This document shows, one piece after another, positions 24,850-30,691 of a stretch of DNA of 30,691 nucleotides. The stretch is from Nevskiaceae bacterium. GTDB lineage: Bacteria; Pseudomonadota; Gammaproteobacteria; Steroidobacterales; Steroidobacteraceae. Positions within the stretch are counted from its first letter, which is position 1. Every line of letters begins with the position of its first letter. Location: positions 1 through 30,691 of the forward strand of contig JACKOV010000009.1 of the NCBI GenBank assembly GCA_024234075.1. Reading direction: 5' to 3'. Under the pieces are notes generated by a model that saw nothing but the letters and a program-made list of their open reading frames with translations, had not been told where the DNA came from and searched no databases. A program made the translations under genes and the position numbers.

Positions 24850-24855
24850 TTCATG
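24850..24855 (-). promoter_or_regulatory. -10-like CATGAA of the ubiT promoter
   Basis: On the minus strand CATGAA follows the FNR-like box by 22 bp, and it has a TGn extension (TGGCATGAA). The predicted start is near 24843, giving a leader of about 23 nt that contains the GGAG site. Confidence 0.4.
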
Positions 24856-24877
24856 CCACGACTGCGCTGCGACCGGC

Positions 24878-24891
24878 TTGAGCTGCATCAA
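24878..24891. promoter_or_regulatory. FNR-like box between ubiT and ubiD
   Basis: TTGAGCTGCATCAA differs from TTGAT-N4-ATCAA at one position. On the minus strand it is at class II distance from the ubiT -10-like hexamer. It ends 12 nt before the ubiD ATG, so for ubiD it would be a repressor-type site or have no role. Confidence 0.6.
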
Positions 24892-24903
24892 GGCAACGCT
24901 GCG

Positions 24904-26376
24904 ATGAGCCACACCAGCCTGCGCGAGTTCCTGCAGACGCTCGAGCGCAGCAACGATCTGCGCCGCGTGCCATTCGAGGTCGATCCACGGCTCGAGATGA
25001 CGGCACTCTGCCAGCGCAGCCTGCGCAGCGACGGCCCGGCGCTGTGGTTCGACAAACCGCGCGGCCACGATATGCCGGTGCTCGGCAATCTCTTCGGTGC
25101 GCCGCGGCGCGTCGCTGCCGCACTCGGCCACACCGACCTATCGGCGCTGCGTGAGATCGGCGCGATGCTCGCCGCGCTGAAGGAGCCGCACTGGCCGGAG
25201 CGGCCCGGCGCGGCACTGGCGCAGCTCCCGGCCTTGTTGCCGCTGCTGCGGGCGACGCCGCGCAGCATCGAGCAGCCACCGGTGAAGCAGGTCGTGCTGC
25301 GGGGCGCGGAGATCGATCTCGCACGGCTGCCGGTCTGGACCTGCTGGCCGGAGGATGCCGGACCGCTGATCACCTGGGGCCTCGTCGTCACGCGCGGCCC
25401 GCAGCGTCCGCGCCAGAACGTCGCGATCTATCGCCAGCAGATCGTCGGCCGCAACCGCGTGATCCTGCGCTGGCTGGCACACCGCGGTGGCGCGCTCGAC
25501 TATCACGACTGGCAGCAGAGCCGCCCCGGCGAACCCTTCCCGGTCGCAGTCGCGATCGGCGCCGACCCTGCGCTGCTGGTGGCCGCGACCGCGCCGATCC
25601 CGGACCGGGTCTCCGAGTTCCAGTTCGCAGGCTTCCTGCGGCGCCGGCGCTCCGAGGTCTACCGGACCAGCGTTGGGCTGGACGCACCGGCCACGGCGGA
25701 AATCGTCTTCGAAGGCCACGTGATGCCGGGCGACGAGGCACTCGAGGGCCCGTTCGCCGATCACACCGGCTACTACAACTCGCAGGCCAGGTTCCCGGTG
25801 CTGACCATCGAGCGGCTGTGCATGCGTGAACGCGCGTTCTACCACGGCGGCTATCTCGGCCGCGCACCGTTCGACGAGCCCTCGGTGCTGGCGCGTTCGC
25901 TGAACGAGATGTTCGTGCCGATGCTGCAGCGCAGCCATCCGGAGATCCGCGATTTCTACTTGCCGCCCGAGGCCTGTTCGTACCGCATCGCAGTCGTCAG
26001 CATCCGCAAGGCCTATCCGGGGCATGCGCGCCAGGTGATGCAGGCCGTCTGGTCGTATCTGCGGCAGTTCCTTTACATCAAGTTCGTGATCGTGACCGAC
26101 GACGACATCGACGTACGCCAGTGGTCGGACGTGGTCTGGGCGCTGGCGACCCGGGTGGATCCGGCACGCGACACGATGCTGGTACGCCGCACACCGATCG
26201 ACTATCTCGACTTCGCGAGCCCGGTCGCGGGACTCGGCTCGAAACTCGGCATCGATGCCACCCACAAATGGCCTGGCGAGACGCGTCGCGTCTGGGGCCG
26301 TCCGCTGTCGATGGATGCCGATGTGCTCGCCCGCACCGAGGCCATGTGGGCGCGGCTGCAACAGCGCGATGCATGA
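24904..26376 (+). CDS. ubiD: UbiD family 4-hydroxy-3-polyprenylbenzoate decarboxylase
   Basis: A 490-residue UbiD, close to the 497 of E. coli. Motifs include NVAIYRQQIVGRNRVILRWLAHRGGALDYHDW (Asn172 at the metal/prenyl-FMN site), the SEF at about 237-239, and the EGPFADHTGYYN segment near 281-292 with the acidic active-site residues. It removes the carboxyl group of the polyprenylated 4-hydroxybenzoate ring using prenylated FMN, which UbiX supplies (not in the window). ATG 24904 is chosen over a start at 24853 because it aligns with the family and has AAGG about 10 nt upstream. It is divergent from ubiT and convergent to the crotonase gene. Confidence 0.94.
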   Translation: MSHTSLREFLQTLERSNDLRRVPFEVDPRLEMTALCQRSLRSDGPALWFDKPRGHDMPVLGNLFGAPRRVAAALGHTDLSALREIGAMLAALKEPHWPERPGAALAQLPALLPLLRATPRSIEQPPVKQVVLRGAEIDLARLPVWTCWPEDAGPLITWGLVVTRGPQRPRQNVAIYRQQIVGRNRVILRWLAHRGGALDYHDWQQSRPGEPFPVAVAIGADPALLVAATAPIPDRVSEFQFAGFLRRRRSEVYRTSVGLDAPATAEIVFEGHVMPGDEALEGPFADHTGYYNSQARFPVLTIERLCMRERAFYHGGYLGRAPFDEPSVLARSLNEMFVPMLQRSHPEIRDFYLPPEACSYRIAVVSIRKAYPGHARQVMQAVWSYLRQFLYIKFVIVTDDDIDVRQWSDVVWALATRVDPARDTMLVRRTPIDYLDFASPVAGLGSKLGIDATHKWPGETRRVWGRPLSMDADVLARTEAMWARLQQRDA

Positions 26377-26410
26377 TGCGGCGGCTCGCGACCGCGGTGG
26401 TGGCGGTGCG

Positions 26411-27196
26411 TCAGTTATCGACCCAGCAAGCCGGCCGCTTCTGGAGGAACGCATCGATGCCCTCGGCCGCGTCGGCCGTCTGCAGGTTGCGCTGCATGAC
26501 CTTCGCGGCATACCGATAGGCTTCTTCCAGGGGCATCTCCGCCTGTTCGTAATAGGCGCGCTTGCCGATCGCGATCGCACTGGCCGAGCGCGCCGCGAGC
26601 TTCGCGGCCAGCGCTTCGACCGCAGCATCGAGCCCGGCCATCGGTACCACCTGGTTCACCAGTCCCATCCGCCAGGCCTCCGCAGCCGGCAGCAGATCGC
26701 CGCTTAGCAGCATCTGCATCGCGTGCTTGTTGGTCAGGTTGCGCGACAGCGCGACCATCGGCGTCGAACAGAACAGGCCAATGTTGACGCCCGGCGTGGC
26801 GAAGCGCGCTTCCTCCGCGGCGACGGCCAGATCGCAGCTGGCCACCAGCTGACAACCAGCGGCGGTCGCGACGCCGTGCACCCGCGCAATCACCGGCCTC
26901 GGGCAGCGCACGATCGACAGCATCAGCTGCACGCAGCATTCGAACAACTCCGCCAGGAAGGCCGGATCGGGGTTGGCCCGCAGCTCCTTTAGATCGTGGC
27001 CGGCGCAGAACGCCGGGCCTGCGCCCGCCAATACGATCACCCGCACTTCGGGATCCGCGCCCGCGGCCTCCACCGCCTCGCGCAAGGTCCGCATCATTGC
27101 CAGCGAGAGCGCATTGCGGGCTGCGGAATGGTTCAATGTGAGCGTGCAGACTCCAGCGGAGCAACTGCGCAAGACAAGATTCGTCGCGGCGGACAT
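26411..27196 (-). CDS. ECHDC3-like crotonase superfamily protein
   Basis: A 261-residue crotonase-fold protein: AFCAGHDLKEL (oxyanion-hole loop, about residues 63-72), GVATAAGCQLVASCDLAVA (108-126), FATPGVNIGLFCSTP (132-146) and GLVNQVVP. The last three are the pattern of the ECHDC3 group. Compared with rat mitochondrial enoyl-CoA hydratase, Glu144 is replaced by Gln116 and Glu164 by Gly136, with the 20-residue spacing preserved, so normal hydratase chemistry is unlikely. The ATG at 27196 has AGAGGG about 7 nt upstream. It is convergent with ubiD (34 bp between) and divergent from ykgJ. The substrate is unknown. Confidence 0.87.
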   Translation of the reverse strand: MSAATNLVLRSCSAGVCTLTLNHSAARNALSLAMMRTLREAVEAAGADPEVRVIVLAGAGPAFCAGHDLKELRANPDPAFLAELFECCVQLMLSIVRCPRPVIARVHGVATAAGCQLVASCDLAVAAEEARFATPGVNIGLFCSTPMVALSRNLTNKHAMQMLLSGDLLPAAEAWRMGLVNQVVPMAGLDAAVEALAAKLAARSASAIAIGKRAYYEQAEMPLEEAYRYAAKVMQRNLQTADAAEGIDAFLQKRPACWVDN

Positions 27197-27303
27197 TGCG
27201 GCCCTCTTCGGTGAGTGGTACGGGCAGCATCGCCCGGTGAAGACCTGCAGCCTAGCACCAGACACGGCCCAGGCCGGAACGCCGCGCCTGCCGGCGGGGG
27301 CGG

Positions 27304-27309
27304 TACGAT
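27304..27309 (+). promoter_or_regulatory. -10-like TACGAT directly before ykgJ
   Basis: TACGAT (four to five of six matches) ends 6 nt before the ATG at 27316. No Shine-Dalgarno and no clear -35 are present, which fits a leaderless transcript if the promoter is real. Confidence 0.35.
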
Positions 27310-27315
27310 AAGCGG

Positions 27316-27993
27316 ATGACGAATGCCACCACGAACTGCGGCACGGACTGCATCGAAGCCGGCCCTTTCGGCGCCTGGCTGCAGCAACTGCGCCGCTGCC
27401 TGACCGGCGATGCCGGCATGGACGTGCCCTGCGGCGATTGCACCGGCTGCTGCACCTCGGGCTACTCGATCCAGCTCCGCCAGTCCGACACCGCGGCACG
27501 CGCCGTGGTGCCCATCGGGTTGACCGTGGAAGCGCCGGGCTTCGCCCCCGGTGACCGCACGCTGCCGGCCCGGGACGACGGTTGCTGTCCGATGCTGCAG
27601 CACGGCCGCTGTTCGATCTATGCGCAGCGCCCCCAGACCTGTCTCGATTACGACTGCCGGGTGTTTGCCGCGGCCAGCATCGACGCCGGCGGCGCGGACA
27701 AGGCGGTGATCAACCGGCGCGTGCGCGCCTGGCGTTTCACCTACGAGAGCGACGATGCCCGGCAGGCACACCAGGCCGTGCAAGCCGCCGCCCGCTTCAT
27801 CCGCGAACGCCCCGAAGCGTTTTCCGCAATCGGCGTGCGGGCGCCGCGTTCGCCGATGGGGATCGCCGTGCTGGCGATCAAGGCCCACGCCGCGCTGCTC
27901 GCAGCGGCGCCCGACACCGGGCCCATGTCCGACATTGAGCGGGCCCGCAAGCTGCTGGCGGCAGCACAGATCTACGACGGTATGGCTGCATGA
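27316..27993 (+). CDS. YkgJ family cysteine-cluster protein
   Basis: A 225-residue protein with the YkgJ motif CGDCTGCC (Cys39, 42, 45, 46) and a second set at Cys90, 91, 99, 109 and 114 in GCCPMLQHGRCSIYAQRPQTCLDYDC. The family pattern C-x2-C-x2-CC followed by R-P-x-x-C is complete, so it probably binds zinc or an iron-sulfur cluster. The C-terminal half is helical and Ala-rich. The function of YkgJ proteins is not known. The stop lies just before the terminator hairpin. Confidence 0.88.
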   Translation: MTNATTNCGTDCIEAGPFGAWLQQLRRCLTGDAGMDVPCGDCTGCCTSGYSIQLRQSDTAARAVVPIGLTVEAPGFAPGDRTLPARDDGCCPMLQHGRCSIYAQRPQTCLDYDCRVFAAASIDAGGADKAVINRRVRAWRFTYESDDARQAHQAVQAAARFIRERPEAFSAIGVRAPRSPMGIAVLAIKAHAALLAAAPDTGPMSDIERARKLLAAAQIYDGMAA

Positions 27994-27999
27994 AACGAA

Positions 28000-28021
28000 A
28001 AGGCCCCCTCTCGGGGGCCTT
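28000..28021 (-). terminator. Rho-independent terminator of fusA
   Basis: AAGGCCCCC (28000-28008) and GGGGGCCTT (28013-28021) form a perfect 9-bp GC-rich stem with a TCTC loop. On the minus strand it is followed by TTTTCG-type U-rich sequence, so it terminates fusA well. On the plus strand only two T follow, so it may be weaker for ykgJ. Confidence 0.85.
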
Positions 28022-28107
28022 GCAGACCGGCATCGACAGTCCACGGCGGGCGGCGCACGCCGGGCCCGGCATGACCCGGGCCCGCGGCAGACCACCGGCC
28101 GCGGCGA

Positions 28108-30252
28108 TCAGGCCGCAGTCGGCTTCTTCGCAGCCTCGATGACGGCCTCCGCGACGTTGCGCGGCACCGGATCGTAGTGCGAAAACTCCATGGTGTACGA
28201 GGCACGACCGGAGCTCATCGCACGCAGCTGGCCGATGTAGCCAAACATTTCCGACAGCGGCACGACCGACACGACGGCGATGTTGGTACCGCGCTCCAGC
28301 TGCTCCTGGATCTGACCGCGACGGCGGTTGATGTCGCCGATCACGTCGCCCAGGTAGTCGCCCGGCGTCACGACTTCGACCTTCATCACCGGCTCGAGCA
28401 GGATCGGGCTGGCTTTCTTCATGGCCTCGCGGAACGCCGCCTTGGCGGCGATTTCGAAGGTCAGCGCGTTCGAGTCGACGTCGTGGTAGCTGCCGTCGAC
28501 CAGCGTCGCCTTGAAGTCCACGGTGGGGAAGCGCGCCAGCACGCCGTCTTCCATCTGCATGCGCAGGCCCTTCTCGACCGAAGGCACGTACTCCTTCGGC
28601 ACCGAGCCGCCGACCGTCTGGTCTTCGAATACGAAGCCGCTGCCGCGCTCCAGCGGCTCGAACTTGATCCACACCTCGGCGAACTGACCGGAACCGCCGG
28701 TCTGCTTCTTGTGGGTGTAGTTTTCCTGGACCGGCTTGGTGATGGTCTCGCGGTAGGCCACCTGCGGCTGACCCATCACACCTTCGACGTTGAACTCGCT
28801 GCGGGCGCGGTCCAGCGTCACGTCCAGGTGCAACTCGCCCATGCCGCGCAGGATGGTCTCGCCGGTCTCGCGATCGGTTTCGAGGCGCAGCGAGGGATCG
28901 GCGCGGACCAGCTTGCCCAGTGCGTTGGTGAACTTCTCCTGCTCGGCCTTGCTCTTGGGCTTCACGGAGACGCTGATCACCGGCTCGGGGAAACGCATGC
29001 GCTCCAGCACCACGGGGGCTGCGGCATCGCAGAGCGTGTCGCCGGTATCGGTTTCGGCCAGCGAGACCAGCGCGATGATGTCGCCGGCGCGGGCCTCCTC
29101 GATCGGGTTGGCTTCCTTGGCGAACATCTCCACCATGCGGCCGATCTTCTCGCGCTTGCCGCGAGTGCTGTTCTGCACCGACATGCCCTTGCTGAGCACA
29201 CCCGAATAGACACGGCAGAAGGTCAGCGCGCCGTAGGCGTCGTTGATGACCTTGAACGCCAACGCGGCGAAGGGCTCGTCGTCCGAGCACTTGCGCTCGC
29301 CGACCGGGTTGCCGTCCATGTCCACCGTCTTGATGGCTTCGACGTCGGTCGGCGCAGGCAGGTAGTCGACGACTGCGTCCAGCACCTGCTGCACGCCGCG
29401 GTTCTTGTAGGAGGAGCCGCAGAGCACCAGGTTGAAGGCGCTCGACAGCGTGCCCTTGCGCAGACACTTCTTCAGGGTCTCCTCGGAAGGCTCGTTGCCT
29501 TCGAGGTAGGCTTCCATGGCGGCATCGTCCTGCTCCAGCGCGGTGTCGACCAGCTCGGTGCGGAACTTCGGCGCGGCCTCGATGATCGCACGGTCGGAGG
29601 GCACGGTGATGCCGAGCTTATCGGCCAGGTCCGGCGTGACGTCGAGGATGTCCCACTTGGCGTCGCGGTCATCCGACTGCCAGACCAGCGCCTTGTAGGC
29701 CACCAGGTCGATCATGCCCTTGAAGTTGTCTTCCGAACCGATCGGCAGATAGATCGGCAGCGGCCGCGAGCCCAGGCGCTTCTTGATCATGTCCACGCAA
29801 CGCAGGAAGCCGGCACCGCTGCGGTCCATCTTGTTGACGTAGCAGATGCGCGGCACTTTGTAGTTGTCCGCGAGGCGCCAGTTGGTCTCGGACTGCGGCT
29901 CCACGCCCGCCACGCCGTCGAACACCACCACGGCACCGTCGAGCACGCGCAGGGAGCGGTTCACCTCGATGGTGAAGTCGACGTGCCCGGGGGTGTCGAT
30001 GACGTTGAGCTTCTTGCCCTTCCAGAACGCGGAAACGGCGGCGGACTGGATGGTGATGCCGCGCTTCTGCTCCTGCTCCATGTAGTCGGTCGTGGTCGAG
30101 GACTTGAGGTCCTTGGTGTCGTGCACGTCGACGATGGTGTGCTTGCGACCGGTGTAATAGAGGATGCGCTCGGTCGTCGTCGTCTTGCCGGCATCGACGT
30201 GGGCGATGATGCCAATGTTGCGGATGTCGGCGAGGGGAGTCTTGCGGGGCAT
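28108..30252 (-). CDS. fusA: Elongation factor G, divergent (stand-alone copy)
   Basis: A 714-residue EF-G with all GTPase motifs: AHVDAGKTT (G1), DTPGH (86-90, G3) and NKMD (140-143, G4), followed by domains II-V ending in the EMFGYIGQLRAMSSGRASYTMEF segment. EF-G moves tRNA and mRNA on the ribosome and splits it with RRF. In switch I, between VHD and MEQEQ, there are 12 residues (TKDLKSSTTTDY) where E. coli-type EF-G has 7 (GAATMDW). The gene is not in a str operon (no rpsL, rpsG or tufA beside it), so it may be a second EF-G paralogue. ATG 30252 has GGAAG 6 nt upstream; the frame upstream is open but not EF-G. Minus-strand transcription ends at the hairpin near 28000. Confidence 0.95.
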   Translation of the reverse strand: MPRKTPLADIRNIGIIAHVDAGKTTTTERILYYTGRKHTIVDVHDTKDLKSSTTTDYMEQEQKRGITIQSAAVSAFWKGKKLNVIDTPGHVDFTIEVNRSLRVLDGAVVVFDGVAGVEPQSETNWRLADNYKVPRICYVNKMDRSGAGFLRCVDMIKKRLGSRPLPIYLPIGSEDNFKGMIDLVAYKALVWQSDDRDAKWDILDVTPDLADKLGITVPSDRAIIEAAPKFRTELVDTALEQDDAAMEAYLEGNEPSEETLKKCLRKGTLSSAFNLVLCGSSYKNRGVQQVLDAVVDYLPAPTDVEAIKTVDMDGNPVGERKCSDDEPFAALAFKVINDAYGALTFCRVYSGVLSKGMSVQNSTRGKREKIGRMVEMFAKEANPIEEARAGDIIALVSLAETDTGDTLCDAAAPVVLERMRFPEPVISVSVKPKSKAEQEKFTNALGKLVRADPSLRLETDRETGETILRGMGELHLDVTLDRARSEFNVEGVMGQPQVAYRETITKPVQENYTHKKQTGGSGQFAEVWIKFEPLERGSGFVFEDQTVGGSVPKEYVPSVEKGLRMQMEDGVLARFPTVDFKATLVDGSYHDVDSNALTFEIAAKAAFREAMKKASPILLEPVMKVEVVTPGDYLGDVIGDINRRRGQIQEQLERGTNIAVVSVVPLSEMFGYIGQLRAMSSGRASYTMEFSHYDPVPRNVAEAVIEAAKKPTAA

Positions 30253-30376
30253 GGCGGCTTCCGTAGCGTTGTGCTTGGCAAAAAATCTGTCTGGAACGGA
30301 CGAGGCACAGCCGTACCGATCGCCCGCTCGCGGACGAGCAGGGCCTGGACCGGAAACCGGCAGGGTCGAGCCGGCC

Positions 30377-30385
30377 ATTCTACCA
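30377..30385 (-). promoter_or_regulatory. Extended -10 promoter of fusA
   Basis: On the minus strand TGGTAGAAT gives a TGn extension and a hexamer TAGAAT (five of six). The -35 region is poor, as is common for extended -10 promoters. The predicted start near 30370 gives a leader of about 118 nt before the ATG. Confidence 0.6.
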
Positions 30386-30469
30386 CAGGATACCGCCCGT
30401 CTATCCAGCGGTCAGCCCCACCGGCCGCCAGAGGCCACCGCCACCACCAGCGGATAAGGAGAAACCACG

Positions 30470-30523
30470 ATGTCCACGACGTGGCGAAAGTGCCGCGCTG
30501 GCCCTCCAGGCCCTGCGCAATAA
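30470..30523 (+). CDS. Possible 17-codon leader ORF before the Rieske gene
   Basis: ATG 30470 has an excellent AAGGAG (30456-30461) at 8-nt spacing and runs 17 codons (MSTTWRKCRAGPPGPAQ) to TAA. It ends 33 nt before the Rieske start. The rest of the 304-bp fusA-Rieske gap holds the fusA promoter and leader and nothing else I recognise. The peptide has no family match; it could be a leader peptide, or chance. Confidence 0.3.
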   Translation: MSTTWRKCRAGPPGPAQ

Positions 30524-30556
30524 TCGTCGCCGTTCGTTCATTCGGGGGGTTGGAGC

Positions 30557-30691
30557 ATGTACATCAATTTCTGGTACCCAATGGCGCAAAGCTCGGAGGT
30601 CACCGCCGAGAAGCCGTTGCGGGTCAAGCGCCTGTGCCTGCCGTTCGTGGTGTTCCGCGACCAGCAGGGCAAGGCCCATGTCCTCTCCGAC
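30557..30691 (+). CDS. N-terminus of a Rieske-type oxygenase (cut by window end)
   Basis: The first 45 codons are present and run to the last base. The start MYINFWYPMA and the segment LRVKRLCLPFVVFRDQQGKAHVLSD match the N-terminal strand region of Rieske 2Fe-2S ring-hydroxylating oxygenase alpha subunits, which precedes the CxH cluster motif. The Cys/His ligands and the non-haem iron domain would lie beyond the window, so the substrate cannot be guessed. GGAG (30552-30555) is close to the ATG, with a G-rich run before it. The gene is divergent from fusA. Confidence 0.7.
   Translation, partial: MYINFWYPMAQSSEVTAEKPLRVKRLCLPFVVFRDQQGKAHVLSD

Noticed and set aside
24821..24850. ATG 24850 as the ubiT start
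   Set aside because: It has no Shine-Dalgarno and lies upstream of the predicted transcript start; ATG 24820 has GGAG at 6 nt and fits the family N-terminus.
27999..28022. Equal bidirectional terminator for ykgJ and fusA
   Set aside because: Only the minus strand has a U-rich run after the stem, so I assign it to fusA and regard a ykgJ role as possible but weaker.
1..30691. CRISPR array, tRNA, rRNA, insertion sequence, prophage or toxin-antitoxin pair
   Set aside because: I looked for regular spaced repeats, cloverleaf-like stems, transposase or integrase motifs and small toxin-like gene pairs and saw none that hold up.

Overview
The window is a GC-rich (roughly two-thirds GC by eye) stretch of ordinary bacterial chromosome, densely packed with genes. 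The gene families point to a gammaproteobacterium: YajQ, RluE-type pseudouridine synthase, UbiU/UbiV/UbiT plus UbiD for ubiquinone, FeoAB with a DUF6587-like partner, and a TolC/RND efflux set. The FeoB-DUF6587 pairing and the base composition suggest the Xanthomonadales/Lysobacterales or Nevskiales side, but this is inference. I see no IS element, phage, plasmid, tRNA, rRNA or CRISPR array.

Layout. Positions 29-4793 (+) hold a small DUF2061 membrane protein, a HerA/YjgR-like ATPase, an overlapping TlpA-type thioredoxin lipoprotein and YajQ. Positions 4866-8401 (-) are a Fur-box-controlled ferrous iron operon: feoA, feoB, a small CxxC membrane protein, and a BtuF-like binding protein joined to it by a GTGA start/stop overlap. 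Positions 8591-9618 (+) are azlC/azlD, an amino-acid exporter pair, again with a GTGA overlap. Positions 9750-16103 (+) are a TetR regulator followed by a tripartite RND efflux operon (TolC-like, adaptor lipoprotein, permease), with a symmetric set of TGACG/CGTCA half-sites over the tetR start. Positions 16174-21359 (-) are a SnoaL-like exported protein, a fused double MmcQ/YjbR protein, RluE, a B12-type radical SAM protein with a CX4CX2C cluster motif, and a KgtP-like MFS transporter. Positions 21493-22336 (+) are YjdM/PhnA and a PH-domain membrane protein.

Positions 22377-26376 form the most coherent system: O2-independent ubiquinone synthesis. ubiU and ubiV carry all eight expected iron-sulfur cysteines with the E. 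coli spacing. ubiT lies convergent to ubiV and overlaps it by 122 bp, and ubiD follows divergently. A perfect FNR/ANR box (TTGATCGGCATCAA) lies 22 bp before a -10-like hexamer at ubiU. A one-mismatch box lies 22 bp before a -10-like hexamer at ubiT. Both are class II geometry, which would tie the module to oxygen limitation.

Positions 26411-30691 hold an ECHDC3-like crotonase lacking both catalytic glutamates (-), a YkgJ cysteine-cluster protein (+), a strong terminator, an EF-G with an insertion in switch I (-), and the first 45 codons of a Rieske-type oxygenase (+) cut by the window edge.

Several genes (tetR, ubiU, ykgJ) have a -10-like hexamer only 6-7 nt before the start codon and no Shine-Dalgarno, suggesting leaderless transcripts. 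All functional calls come from reading motifs by eye; no database search was run.
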